A stretch of 40,899 nt of DNA from UBA6345 sp045577635 (GCA_045577635.1 JAZNIS010000026.1:1-40899); one strand, 5' to 3'. Shown: positions 27,424-36,546, counted from the stretch's first letter. The notes: generated by a model not told the origin, from the sequence alone. Numbers and translations are program-made.

Positions 27424-27621
27424 ATGGCAGTACCAAAGGGAAAGGTTTCTAAAGCAAGACGTAATTCTAGAAAAGCAAACTGGAAAGTTTCAACACCTTC
27501 TATTGTTGAATGTCCTCATTGCCACGAACTAACTGCTCCTCATAGAGCATGCACAAAATGTGGCTACTATGATGGTGTAGAAGTTAAAAAAGTAGGCAAG
27601 GAAACAAAAGAATCTAAATAA
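27424..27621 (+). CDS. rpmF: 50S ribosomal protein L32
   Basis: A 65-residue zinc-ribbon form of L32. The N-terminus MAVPKGKVSKARRNSRKANW is the family signature. Cysteine pairs in CPHC and CTKC bind one zinc, so this is the C+ paralogue type. In most Firmicutes rpmF follows a DUF177/YceD gene, which is absent between ackA and rpmF here. It is a single-gene unit with a strong promoter and terminator. Confidence 0.97.
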   Translation: MAVPKGKVSKARRNSRKANWKVSTPSIVECPHCHELTAPHRACTKCGYYDGVEVKKVGKETKESK

Positions 27622-27649
27622 TTCAAGTTTTAGGAATTAAAATAAAATT

Positions 27650-27677
27650 TCGCACAGTTATTTGTGCGATTTTTTTA
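27650..27677 (+). terminator. terminator after rpmF
   Basis: TCGCACA (27650-27656) pairs with TGTGCGA (27663-27669), loop GTTATT, followed by a T tract (27670-27677). The rest of the gap to plsX is extremely AT-rich; a TAAAAT at 27784-27789 may be the -10 box of plsX. Confidence 0.8.
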
Positions 27678-27820
27678 TGCTCATTTTTAAAAAAATATGG
27701 TTAAATTACCTTATTTTTTTTGTTTTTTTATTAAAATAAAAAATAATTTGTTTATTTAATTTAATTAATTAAATAATTTGTGTTAAAATGTTATTTAGAA
27801 AAAGTATGCTTGGAGTTATT

Positions 27821-28849
27821 ATGTCAAAAATAGTTTTAGATGTTAATGGTGCAGATTATTCACCGGGAGAATTAGTTTTAGGGGCTGTTAAAGCTGTTAA
27901 TAACCACGAAGATTTAATTATGATTTTGTGTGGACCTCAACAAGAAATTGAAGAAGTTTTAAAAACCCAAACTTATGATAAATCCAGAATTGAAATTATT
28001 AATGCAACCGATACCATTACTAATATGGATGTGCCAACAGTGGCAATTAAACAAAAAACCGAAAGTTCAATGTATAAAGCTTTTGAACTTTTAAGATCAG
28101 ATGATTCGGTTAGTGCAATTGTTAGTGCTGGCTCAACAGGTGCATTACTTACAGGTGCATTTATGCGAATTGGTAGAATTAAAGGTGTTTCAAGACCTGC
28201 ACTTTGTCCAATTTTGCCAACTATTGATAGAGAAGAAGGTATGGTTGCAATTGTTGATAGTGGTGCAAATGTTGATTGCAAACCTTTAAACCTATTACAT
28301 TTTGCAATTATGGGTAATGCTTATTTAAAAAATGTTTATGGTATAGAAAACCCAAGAGTTGCACTTTTAAATATTGGAACCGAAGATAAAAAGGGTAATG
28401 AACTTGCTCATGACACATATCCACTTATAAAAGATTTAGAAGATTTAAACTTTGTTGGTAACATGGAAGGCAGAGATTTATTAAGTGGTAATGTTGATTT
28501 GGTTGTTACTGATGGATTTAGTGGAAATGTTTTATTAAAGAGCACAGAAGGTGCAGTTTTAAATCTACTTAAACTTCTTAAAACCGATATTAAAAGCCAC
28601 ACAGCATCTAAAATTGGTGCATTGTTTATGAAAGGTACTTTTGACCGTATTAAAAAGAGAATGGATTATAATAACAGAGCTGGTGCGGTTTTATTAGGTT
28701 GCAAAAAACTTGTTGTTAAATCTCATGGTAGCAGTAAAGCAGAAAGTATTTATCAAAGTATTTTACTTGCTTACAATATGGATAAAGCAAATTTATGTTC
28801 AATTATTGAAACTGAAATTGGAAAGGTTAAACTAGAAATTAATGAGTAA
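27821..28849 (+). CDS. plsX: phosphate acyltransferase PlsX
   Basis: About 342 residues from ATG 27821. PlsX makes acyl phosphate from acyl-ACP and phosphate, the first step of phosphatidic acid synthesis with PlsY. Family segments include the N-terminal VLDVNGADYSPGELVLGAVK, SAGSTGALLTGAFMRIGRI, LPTIDREEGMVAIVDSGANVDC and LVVTDGFSGNVLLKSTEG. The usual MGGD motif reads VNGAD here. An ATG 33 bases upstream overlaps the probable -10 box, and TTGGAG precedes 27821, so the inner start is favoured. The 3' end overlaps rnc by 8 bases. No acpP lies between plsX and rnc. Confidence 0.93.
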   Translation: MSKIVLDVNGADYSPGELVLGAVKAVNNHEDLIMILCGPQQEIEEVLKTQTYDKSRIEIINATDTITNMDVPTVAIKQKTESSMYKAFELLRSDDSVSAIVSAGSTGALLTGAFMRIGRIKGVSRPALCPILPTIDREEGMVAIVDSGANVDCKPLNLLHFAIMGNAYLKNVYGIENPRVALLNIGTEDKKGNELAHDTYPLIKDLEDLNFVGNMEGRDLLSGNVDLVVTDGFSGNVLLKSTEGAVLNLLKLLKTDIKSHTASKIGALFMKGTFDRIKKRMDYNNRAGAVLLGCKKLVVKSHGSSKAESIYQSILLAYNMDKANLCSIIETEIGKVKLEINE

Positions 28850-29513
28850 TATTGAAGTTTTAGAAAAACAAATTGGCTACACATTTAAAAATAAAGAATT
28901 AATAACAAAGGCATTAACTCATAGTTCGGCACATAAAACTTTCAACTACGAAAGAATGGAGTTTTTAGGTGATAGTTTGTTAAGTGTTATTGTTGCCGAA
29001 TATTTATATAATAACTTTGATAAAGAAGTTGGAAAAATGAGTGTGTTAAGAAGTAATTTAGTTTCAACTAATGCTTTATCTAAAATTGTTTTAAATAATG
29101 GTTGGAAGGAATTAATTGTTGTTGGCCCTAGTGTTGCAAGCACAAATAATATTGCTAAAAATGTTTTAGCTGATATTTTTGAAAGTATTACAGCTGCAAT
29201 ATATTTAGATGGCGGAATGAACGAAACAATTAAATTTGTTAACAAATATGTTTTAAGCGATGTTGATAGTGTTGTTAACACCGATTATAAAACATTATTG
29301 CAAGAAAAAATTGCAGCTGTTAACACAACTGCAAAAATAGAATATAAACTTCTAGAAAGTTTTGGTCCAAGCCATTTATTAACTTTTAAAATAGGATTAT
29401 GTATAAATGGAAATATAGTTGCAACTGCAATTGCTGGAAGTAAAAAATCGGCAGAGCAAATGTGTGCAAAATTATATTTAGATGATATTACAATTCATGG
29501 CTTAAATATTTAG
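28842..29513 (+). CDS. rnc: ribonuclease III
   Basis: A 223-residue double-stranded-RNA endonuclease that processes rRNA and other structured RNAs. The RNase III signature YERMEFLGDSLLS carries catalytic-site Glu40 and Asp44, and a second acidic pair lies in DIFESITAAIYLDGG (about 112-126). The C-terminal double-stranded-RNA-binding domain begins around residue 148 (YKTLLQEKI) and ends with the AIAGSKKSAEQMCAKLYL helix. It overlaps plsX by 8 bases and is followed by smc, the common rnc-smc order. Confidence 0.95.
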   Translation: MSNIEVLEKQIGYTFKNKELITKALTHSSAHKTFNYERMEFLGDSLLSVIVAEYLYNNFDKEVGKMSVLRSNLVSTNALSKIVLNNGWKELIVVGPSVASTNNIAKNVLADIFESITAAIYLDGGMNETIKFVNKYVLSDVDSVVNTDYKTLLQEKIAAVNTTAKIEYKLLESFGPSHLLTFKIGLCINGNIVATAIAGSKKSAEQMCAKLYLDDITIHGLNI

Positions 29514-29546
29514 TAATGTTTTTGCTTGATTTTTGGAGGAAGAGTT

Positions 29547-32500
29547 TTGAATTTTAAACAAATAGAAATGGTTGGGTTTAAATCGTTTGCTGACCCAATT
29601 AAAGTTACATTTAATAATGGTATTACTGCAATTGTTGGACCTAATGGTTGTGGTAAAAGTAATGTTGCCGATGCTATTAGATGGGTTCTAGGTGAACAAA
29701 GTAGTAAAATGCTTCGTGGAACAAGTATGCAAGATGTTATCTTTAAAGGAACGGAAAAAAGAAAAAGTATGTCTTTTTGTGAAGTTTCTTTACTTTTTGA
29801 TAATTCAAATAAAATTTTCAAAAGCGAATATGAAGAAATTTGTATTACTCGTAAACTATATCGTAGTGGCGAAAGTGAATATATGCTTAACCACACAAAT
29901 TGTAGGTTAAAAGATATTGTTGAAATTTTACACGATAGTGGTATAGGTAAAAGTGGCTATAGCATTATTGGTCAAGGTAAAGTTGAAGAAATTATTAACT
30001 CAAAACCTATTGATAGAAGGGCTATTTTTGAAGAAGCTGCTGGAATTGCCGGTTTTAAAGCTAAAAAAGTTGATGCTGAAAGAAAACTTGAAAGAACTAG
30101 AGATAATTTAGTTAGAATTACTGATATTGTTTCTGAATTAGATAGGCAATTAAAACCTTTAAGACATCAAGCAGAAGTTGCTAAAAAATATTTAGAACTT
30201 AAAGAAAAATTAAAAGTTTTAGAAGTTAATGCTTATATTTATCAATATGACTATGCAGCATCTAATAAAGCAGAAATTGAAGAAAAAATTAATGCTATTT
30301 TAGAAGAAATGGCTCACAGACAAGGAAAGTTAGATCAAGTAATTTTGGATTATAACAACACCTTTGAAAAGGTTGGGAATATTGATGCTGATATTTCTAA
30401 TTTAAGGGATATTATTTTAAATATTACAGTTCAATTAGAAAAACAAGCAGGGCAAACAAATTTAATTAATGAAAAAATTCAAACCAAAAAATTAGAAGCA
30501 AAAAGGTTGGAAGAAGAGTTAAATCGCATTAATCAAACTGATGAAGCTTTTACAACTGAAAAAACAGAAAAAACAAACGAATTAACAATAAAAAGAAATA
30601 AATTAAATGAATGTAATTCTTTAATCGCGGATGTTACTGTTAAATATGAACAAATTAATGGTGAGTTAACAAAAAGCGAAGATGATGCAAAGGAAACACA
30701 ACGACAACTTTTTGAAACTTTAAGTAAACTAGGTGATGTAAAGGCACAAATTAGTGCTTTAAATGCTGAAAAAACTACTTATAGTGAACAATTAAAAACA
30801 TTAAATTCAAACTTAACAAGTGTTAAATTAAAATTAACTGAAAGCCGTTCAAGTGTTGCAGAAAGTAAAAAGACACTAGATTCTTTATCTAATCGCAAAG
30901 TTGAATTAAACAATGCGGTTAATTCTCATATTGCTGAACAAAACAAATTAGAAGCTGAATATAAACAAGCTGAATCTAATTTAAACACAATTAATTCAAA
31001 CATTTTATCATTAGAACATCGTAAGAAAATGCTTGAAGATATGCAAAGGGAATATGAAGGTTATAATGGAAGTGTTAAACGACTTTTAACAGATGCAGAA
31101 AGAAATGGCAATTTAAAATCTAAAATTGTTGGTGTTTTAGCATCTTTAATTAAAGTGCCACAAAACTATCAAGCGGCAATTGAAATGGCTCTTGGAAGTG
31201 CTGTTCAAAATGTTGTTACTCATAGTGATGATGGTGCAAAAGAATTAATTAATTACTTAAAACAAAGAGAATATGGTAGAGTTACTTTCCTTCCTATAAA
31301 CACAATTAAAGAAAGATACTTTGATAACTCTTATCGTAAACTTCTTAATCAACAAGGTGTTTATGGTGTTGCAAGTGAACTTATTACATATAACAAAAAC
31401 ATTTCAAATGTAGTTTCTAACTTGCTTGGTGGAACTGTTGTTGTAGATAATATTAACACTGCTGTAAATTTGGCTAAACAAAGCCATTATAGTTTCCGTA
31501 TTGTAACACTTGATGGTGATGTTATTAATCCACAAGGTAGTATTACCGGTGGTAGTAAAAAATCACAAGTTGCAAATTTATTATCTAGAGAAACCGATAT
31601 TGAAACATCAAACAAAAATATTCAAAAACTACAACAAGAAAAAGATGAAACTTTAAAGATGGCAGCAACATTATCAAATAAACTTGCAGCAGTTAATGAA
31701 GTTTTAAAACAAAAAAGCAACGAATTAAGGGAAGTTGAATTAAGTTTTGCTACTGAAACTGAAAGGTATGAAAAATATAATTCTATTTCTATAAATTTAG
31801 AATCTGAAGCAAATTCTTTAACGGGTGAAATTGCTAAAACAAATCAAATTATTGAAGCAATTGCAAACGAGGTTGGAAAAATTAGTGATACCGAAAACTT
31901 AAACGAAAATCCAACTAACACCTTTGAACAAAACACAAGTCAATTTAGTCAAATGAGATTAAAAAGAGATGAATATGCTAACGAACTTACAAACCTAAAA
32001 GTTGAACTTGCATCTGTTTCAAGTGAAATTTTAAGTTTAGAAAGTGATATTGATCGTATTAATTTTGCATTAACTAACAATAATAATATTAGAGAAGAAA
32101 TTATTGCTGCAATTAATGAAAACAAAACTCAACTTGCTGGTTTTGAAAGTATGGTTGTTGAAACAACCGAACAAAGTGCTGTTAATTTAGATATTAAAAA
32201 ACTAGATGAAGCAAAAGCACAAGTGGCTGAACTTTCACAACAAAAAATAACTTGCCAAGATACATTAAGAGCTCTTGAAAGCGAAAGAATGGCATTAACA
32301 GCTGAAGTTGATAAGTTACAAGATAAAAAACATCAACAAGATATTGCATTAAGTAAAATTGATACCGATATTGAAACATTACAAGAAAGAGTTTGGACAG
32401 AATATGAATTAACATATAACACAGCACAAGAATATAAATTGCCTGAATTTGATGTTAAACAAGGTTTGGTTGACATTAATAATCTTCGTCGTGAAATCAA

Positions 32501-33125
32501 CAAATTAGGTAATGTAAATGTTAATGCTATTGAAGATGTTAAGTTAATTGAAGAAAGACATGGTAGCATGTACGATCAAGCTCAAGATTTAATTAAGGCC
32601 GAAGATGATTTAAAACAAATCATTAAAGATTTATCTGAAGAAATGACTGCTAGGTTTGATGAGGCATTTACTCAAATTAATGCAAACTTTGGTGTTGTGT
32701 TTAAAGAATTATTTGGTGGTGGTAATGCAAGATTGCAATTAGTTCAAACCGATGAAATGCTTGAAGCAGGTGTTGATATTATGGCTGAACCACCTGGAAA
32801 GAAATTAAGTAATATAACACTATTGTCTGGTGGTGAAAAATCATTAACAGCTATTGCAATTTTATTTGCAATTTTAAGGTTAAGACCAATGCCTTTCTGT
32901 TTATTAGACGAAATTGAAGCGGCATTAGACGAAGCCAATGTTGCCAGATTTGCTAGATATTTGCAAAGATATTCTGAATCTACACAATTTATTGTTATTA
33001 CACACAAAAAACCTACTATGGAACATGCAGATGCTTTATTTGGTGTTACTATGGAAGAAAAGGGTGTTAGTAAGGTTGTTTCGGTAAAACTTACCGATGC
33101 TATTAAAAATATAGAGGAAAAATAA
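29547..33125 (+). CDS. smc: chromosome segregation ATPase SMC
   Basis: About 1192 residues from a TTG start at 29547, preceded by GGAGGAAG; this gives the canonical N-terminus LNFKQIEMVGFKSFAD. The N-terminal head has Walker A GPNGCGKSN (31-39). Long coiled coils run from ~165 to 510 and ~680 to 1030. The hinge is ~515-675 with its glycine-rich GSITGG segment. The C-terminal head has signature LSGGEKS (~1092-1098) and Walker B CLLDEIEAALD. SMC works with ScpA and ScpB, not in this window, to condense and separate chromosomes. ftsY follows immediately. Confidence 0.96.
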   Translation: MNFKQIEMVGFKSFADPIKVTFNNGITAIVGPNGCGKSNVADAIRWVLGEQSSKMLRGTSMQDVIFKGTEKRKSMSFCEVSLLFDNSNKIFKSEYEEICITRKLYRSGESEYMLNHTNCRLKDIVEILHDSGIGKSGYSIIGQGKVEEIINSKPIDRRAIFEEAAGIAGFKAKKVDAERKLERTRDNLVRITDIVSELDRQLKPLRHQAEVAKKYLELKEKLKVLEVNAYIYQYDYAASNKAEIEEKINAILEEMAHRQGKLDQVILDYNNTFEKVGNIDADISNLRDIILNITVQLEKQAGQTNLINEKIQTKKLEAKRLEEELNRINQTDEAFTTEKTEKTNELTIKRNKLNECNSLIADVTVKYEQINGELTKSEDDAKETQRQLFETLSKLGDVKAQISALNAEKTTYSEQLKTLNSNLTSVKLKLTESRSSVAESKKTLDSLSNRKVELNNAVNSHIAEQNKLEAEYKQAESNLNTINSNILSLEHRKKMLEDMQREYEGYNGSVKRLLTDAERNGNLKSKIVGVLASLIKVPQNYQAAIEMALGSAVQNVVTHSDDGAKELINYLKQREYGRVTFLPINTIKERYFDNSYRKLLNQQGVYGVASELITYNKNISNVVSNLLGGTVVVDNINTAVNLAKQSHYSFRIVTLDGDVINPQGSITGGSKKSQVANLLSRETDIETSNKNIQKLQQEKDETLKMAATLSNKLAAVNEVLKQKSNELREVELSFATETERYEKYNSISINLESEANSLTGEIAKTNQIIEAIANEVGKISDTENLNENPTNTFEQNTSQFSQMRLKRDEYANELTNLKVELASVSSEILSLESDIDRINFALTNNNNIREEIIAAINENKTQLAGFESMVVETTEQSAVNLDIKKLDEAKAQVAELSQQKITCQDTLRALESERMALTAEVDKLQDKKHQQDIALSKIDTDIETLQERVWTEYELTYNTAQEYKLPEFDVKQGLVDINNLRREINKLGNVNVNAIEDVKLIEERHGSMYDQAQDLIKAEDDLKQIIKDLSEEMTARFDEAFTQINANFGVVFKELFGGGNARLQLVQTDEMLEAGVDIMAEPPGKKLSNITLLSGGEKSLTAIAILFAILRLRPMPFCLLDEIEAALDEANVARFARYLQRYSESTQFIVITHKKPTMEHADALFGVTMEEKGVSKVVSVKLTDAIKNIEEK

Positions 33126-33126
33126 T

Positions 33127-34017
33127 ATGGGATTTTTTTCAAAACTATTTGCAGGTTTAAAGAAAACAAAAGATAATATTGCTAATAAAATTAATGCTAT
33201 TTTTGTTGGTGAATTAGATGATGAATTTTTTGAAGAATTGGAATATGTTTTAATTAGTTCTGATATTGGTGCTGATGCAACCGAAGAAATTATTGATGAA
33301 GTTAAGGAATTGTCTAAAAAACAACATATTAAAACTGCTGATGAGTTTAAAGCATTACTTCGTGAAGTTATGATTAATATGTTAACCGAAGTTACCGATG
33401 AAGAAATTGAATATCCAGCTTTAATTACTTTTGTTGGTGTAAATGGTGTGGGAAAAACCACTGCAATAGGCAGAATTGCTCATAAATTTAAAACTGAAAA
33501 TAAAACAGTTTTAATGGTTGCAGGTGATACATTCCGTGCAGCTGCTAGTGATCAATTAACCGAATGGTCAAAACGAGCAGGTGTTAGAATTGTTAAGTAT
33601 GGTGAAGGAACCGATCCGGCTGCTGTTGTTTTTGATGGTATTAGTAGTGCAAAAGCAAAACGAGATGATGTTGTGCTTGTTGACACTGCTGGAAGGTTAC
33701 ACAATAAAACCAACTTAATGGAAGAATTAAAAAAGATTTCAAAAATAATTAACCGTGAATGGGAAGGTGACTATAAAAACTATTTAGTTATTGATGCTAC
33801 AACAGGTCAAAATGCACTTTCGCAGGTTGAAACCTTTAACGAATGTGTTGGAATTGATGGTATAGTTTTAACCAAGCTAGACGGAACAGCAAAAGGTGGA
33901 ATAGTGTTTGCAATTGCAAAACAATATGGTATTCCTGTTAAATTTGTTGGTGTTGGTGAAGGGTTAGAAGATATTGTTGATTTTGATGCCGAAGAATTTG
34001 TTAATGGAATTATTTAG
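33127..34017 (+). CDS. ftsY: signal recognition particle receptor FtsY
   Basis: A 296-residue SRP-type GTPase that docks the SRP-ribosome complex at the membrane. It has a short N domain (1-95), then the NG core: G1 GVNGVGKTT at about 103-111, the DTFRAAASDQL segment, DTAGRLHNK, and TKLDGTAKGG for guanine recognition. It lacks a long acidic A domain, as in many Firmicutes. The ATG is one base after the smc stop and the ribosome site (GAGG) lies inside smc, so it is coupled to smc. Confidence 0.96.
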   Translation: MGFFSKLFAGLKKTKDNIANKINAIFVGELDDEFFEELEYVLISSDIGADATEEIIDEVKELSKKQHIKTADEFKALLREVMINMLTEVTDEEIEYPALITFVGVNGVGKTTAIGRIAHKFKTENKTVLMVAGDTFRAAASDQLTEWSKRAGVRIVKYGEGTDPAAVVFDGISSAKAKRDDVVLVDTAGRLHNKTNLMEELKKISKIINREWEGDYKNYLVIDATTGQNALSQVETFNECVGIDGIVLTKLDGTAKGGIVFAIAKQYGIPVKFVGVGEGLEDIVDFDAEEFVNGII

Positions 34018-34022
34018 CAAAT

Positions 34023-34055
34023 AATGTAGGTGTTTTTTGCACCTACATTTTTTAA
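34023..34055 (+). terminator. terminator after ftsY
   Basis: AATGTAGGTG (34023-34032) pairs with CACCTACATT (34040-34049), loop of seven bases, followed by T residues. It ends the smc-ftsY unit. Confidence 0.8.
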
Positions 34056-34085
34056 TAAATATTAACAGTATTTTATAATTTGTTG

Positions 34086-34113
34086 TTGACAATGGTTAAA
34101 AAATAAGTATAAT
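34086..34113 (+). promoter_or_regulatory. promoter of the ylxM-ffh operon
   Basis: TTGACA (34086-34091) and TATAAT (34108-34113), both consensus hexamers, with a 16-base spacer. Confidence 0.8.
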
Positions 34114-34118
34114 ACTAT

Positions 34119-34142
34119 ATGTAAAGTAATTTTGCTTTACAT
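34119..34142 (+). promoter_or_regulatory. 5'-leader hairpin before ylxM
   Basis: ATGTAAAG (34119-34126) and CTTTACAT (34135-34142) form perfect 8-base arms around an 8-base loop. They start about where transcription should begin and end a few bases before the AAGG ribosome site of ylxM. It may be a DNA operator or an RNA hairpin affecting translation or mRNA stability. Confidence 0.4.
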
Positions 34143-34155
34143 TGGTAAGGTTTAT

Positions 34156-34476
34156 ATGAATTTAGATGAAACAATTTTATATAGTTCGCTTTATAACATT
34201 TATGGTGAATTATTAACTCAAAAACAACAACAAATTTTTGATAGTTATGTTTTTAATAATTTAAGTTTGGCTGAAATTGCAGAAAACTTTGAAATTTCCA
34301 GACAAGCAGTTTTAGATTCAGTTAATAAATCTTGTAAACAATTAAAAAAGTATGAACAAATTTTAAAGGTTTACAAAAACAATAACAAAGTTAAAATGTT
34401 TTTGGAAGATTTAAAAGAAAACACAGGCAATCAAACTTTAATTAAACGAATTGATGACTTACTAGATAATTTATAA
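34156..34476 (+). CDS. ylxM: YlxM-family SRP-associated helix-turn-helix protein
   Basis: About 106 residues from ATG 34156 (MNLDETILYSSLY), preceded by AAGG; an upstream start eight codons earlier would lie in the leader hairpin and is rejected. YlxM (UPF0122) has a sigma-70 region-4-like helix-turn-helix: LTQKQQQIFDSYVFNNLSLA then EIAENFEISRQAVLDSVNK (about 22-62). In streptococci YlxM binds SRP components and modulates the pathway. It lies 9 bases upstream of ffh, the conserved order. Confidence 0.9.
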   Translation: MNLDETILYSSLYNIYGELLTQKQQQIFDSYVFNNLSLAEIAENFEISRQAVLDSVNKSCKQLKKYEQILKVYKNNNKVKMFLEDLKENTGNQTLIKRIDDLLDNL

Positions 34477-34485
34477 GGAGAATTT

Positions 34486-35805
34486 ATGGCTTTATTTGGT
34501 TCATTAAGTGAAAAACTATCTCATGTTTTTTCAAAACTAACCAAGCATGGTGTTTTAACAGAATTAGAAATTAAAAATGCTATGCGAGAAATTAGAATTG
34601 CCTTACTAGAAGCCGATGTTAACTTTTTAGTTGTTAAAGATTTAGTTTCTAAAATTTCTGAAAAGTGCAGTGGTGAAAAAGTTTTAAAAAGTTTAACACC
34701 TGGTCAGCAAGTAATTAAAATTGTTAACGAAGAATTAACGGCTTTAATGGGTAGCACCAATGCTAAACTTACAATTGCAAGTAAACCACCAACAATAATT
34801 TTAATGTGTGGTTTGCAAGGTGCAGGTAAAACAACAATGTGTGGTAAACTTGCTAAAATGCTAAAAAAACAAGGCAAAAAACCAATGCTTGTTGCTTGTG
34901 ATATTTACAGACCAGCCGCAATTAATCAGTTAAAAGTTGTTGGTAAATCTGTTGATGTTGAAGTTTATGATGAAGGCACAAACAAGCCAGAAAAAACTGC
35001 AGTTAATGCTTTAAAATATGCAGAAAAGAAAGCTTACGATGTTGTTATTATTGATACTGCTGGTAGGTTACACATTAACGAAGAGTTAATGGACGAGCTT
35101 AAAAATGTTAAAAAAGCAGTTAATCCAACCGAAATTTTGCTTACAGTTGATTCAATGACAGGTCAAGATGCTGTTACTGTTGCAGAAAGTTTTAATAATG
35201 AACTAGACATTACAGGTGTTATTTTAACAAAATTAGATGGTGACACTCGTGGTGGTGCTGCATTAAGCATAAAGGCAGTTACAGGCAAACCAATTAAGTT
35301 TTGTGGTGTTGGTGAAAAAATGGATGATATTGAACCATTTTATCCCGACCGTATGGCATCAAGAATTTTAGATATGGGTGATGTGCTTACTTTAATTGAA
35401 AAAGCACAAGCAGCCGTAACCGAAGAAGATGCTAAAAAACTTGAAAAGAAATTTAGAGAAAACTCATTTACATTTGAAGATTATTTGGCTCAATTTGATC
35501 AAGTGAAAAAAATGGGTAGTATTTCCGATATTTTAAATATGATTCCTGGGGCAAGTAAGTTTAAACTTAATGCTGCTATGATAGATGAAAAACAAATTGC
35601 AAGAAATAAGGCAATTATTCAAAGTATGACACCTTATGAACGAAGAAATCCTGATGTGATTAAGGGAAGCCAGAAAAAAAGAATTGCTGCGGGAAGTGGA
35701 ACATCTATTCAGGAAGTTAATGCTCTGCTTAAAAATTTCTATCAATCAAAAGAACTTATGAAACAAATGAGTAGTGGCAAAGGCAGATTTAGAATGCCGT
35801 TTTAA
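34486..35805 (+). CDS. ffh: signal recognition particle protein Ffh (SRP54)
   Basis: A 439-residue SRP GTPase that binds signal sequences and SRP RNA. The NG domain has G1 GLQGAGKTT (about 108-116), DIYRPAAINQL, DTAGRLH and TKLDGDTRGG. The methionine-rich M domain (~300-439) holds the RNA-binding helix-turn-helix segment, with MTPYERRNPDVIKGSQKKRIAAGSG-like residues around 383-407, and ends GKGRFRMPF. AAGGAG precedes ATG 34486. No SRP RNA gene is seen in this window. Confidence 0.97.
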   Translation: MALFGSLSEKLSHVFSKLTKHGVLTELEIKNAMREIRIALLEADVNFLVVKDLVSKISEKCSGEKVLKSLTPGQQVIKIVNEELTALMGSTNAKLTIASKPPTIILMCGLQGAGKTTMCGKLAKMLKKQGKKPMLVACDIYRPAAINQLKVVGKSVDVEVYDEGTNKPEKTAVNALKYAEKKAYDVVIIDTAGRLHINEELMDELKNVKKAVNPTEILLTVDSMTGQDAVTVAESFNNELDITGVILTKLDGDTRGGAALSIKAVTGKPIKFCGVGEKMDDIEPFYPDRMASRILDMGDVLTLIEKAQAAVTEEDAKKLEKKFRENSFTFEDYLAQFDQVKKMGSISDILNMIPGASKFKLNAAMIDEKQIARNKAIIQSMTPYERRNPDVIKGSQKKRIAAGSGTSIQEVNALLKNFYQSKELMKQMSSGKGRFRMPF

Positions 35806-35869
35806 TTAAGGTTTTTAAATTTTTTTGTTAAAAAAATTGAATATATAAATAACATAAAGGAGAAAAATT

Positions 35870-36166
35870 ATGGCAGTTAAAATCAGATTAACCAGATTAG
35901 GCGATAAAAAATCACCTTTCTACCGTGTTGTAGTTGCTGATTCTAGAACATCAAGAGATGGTAAAGTTATTGAAAAACTTGGAACATACGATCCAAAAAC
36001 AGATCCAGCTCAAATCAATATTGATGTAGAAAAAGCTCAAACATGGATCAAAAACGGTGCTCAACCAACTGAAACAGCTAAAACAATTTTAGTTAAAGCT
36101 GGTGTTTTAGAAGCTACAAACAAAAAAACAGCACCAAAGTCAGACAAAAAGAAAAAACAAGCATAG
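35870..36166 (+). CDS. rpsP: 30S ribosomal protein S16
   Basis: A 98-residue S16. The N-terminal KIRLTRLGDKKSPFYRVVVA motif and the GTYDP segment are intact, and a short lysine-rich tail follows residue ~82. AAAGGAG precedes ATG 35870. It lies 64 bases after ffh with no terminator between, and 16 bases before khpA, matching the conserved ffh-rpsP-khpA order. A weak internal promoter in the AT-rich gap is possible but not clear. Confidence 0.97.
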   Translation: MAVKIRLTRLGDKKSPFYRVVVADSRTSRDGKVIEKLGTYDPKTDPAQINIDVEKAQTWIKNGAQPTETAKTILVKAGVLEATNKKTAPKSDKKKKQA

Positions 36167-36182
36167 TTAAAGGAGTTCAACA

Positions 36183-36413
36183 ATGGACCAATTAGTATCT
36201 TATATTGTTAAATCTTTAGTTGACAACCCAGATAAAGTTGAAGTTACAACCGAACAAGAAAGTGAAAAAGTTGTAATTGTTAAAGTTGTTGTTGACCCAT
36301 CTGACTTAGGAAAAGTTATAGGTAAAGGTGGTAGAATTGCTAGTTCAATTCGCACAATTATTAAATCTGCATCAGCAAAATCTGGTAGAAGATTTATTGT
36401 TAAAATTTCTTAA
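36183..36413 (+). CDS. khpA: KH-domain RNA-binding protein KhpA (YlqC)
   Basis: A 76-residue single-KH-domain protein. The GKGG loop (GxxG motif, within DLGKVIGKGGRIASSIRTI, about 38-56) contacts RNA. KhpA partners with KhpB/Jag in Firmicutes and influences cell size and division. AAAGGAG lies just before ATG 36183. It is the last gene of the ylxM operon, before a terminator. Confidence 0.93.
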   Translation: MDQLVSYIVKSLVDNPDKVEVTTEQESEKVVIVKVVVDPSDLGKVIGKGGRIASSIRTIIKSASAKSGRRFIVKIS

Positions 36414-36416
36414 AAT

Positions 36417-36449
36417 AAAAAGTGCTTAAATAGTTAAGCACTTTTTTTT
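36417..36449. terminator. terminator after khpA
   Basis: AAAAAGTGCTTAA (36417-36429) pairs perfectly with TTAAGCACTTTTT (36434-36446), loop ATAG, with an eight-T tract. Confidence 0.88.
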
Positions 36450-36451
36450 AT

Positions 36452-36480
36452 TTGTTATATTAAATTAGTTGTGTTAAAAT
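36452..36480 (+). promoter_or_regulatory. promoter of the rimM-trmD-rbgA-rnhB-yraN operon
   Basis: TTGTTA (36452-36457) and TAAAAT (36475-36480) with a 17-base spacer, directly after the khpA terminator. It shows that rimM is uncoupled from rpsP, unlike operons where they are continuous. Confidence 0.6.
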
Positions 36481-36546
36481 AATAAAAATATGTGCAATTT
36501 ATTAAGTAAAAACTACTTGATTTAGGCAAAATTAAAGGATTTAATT

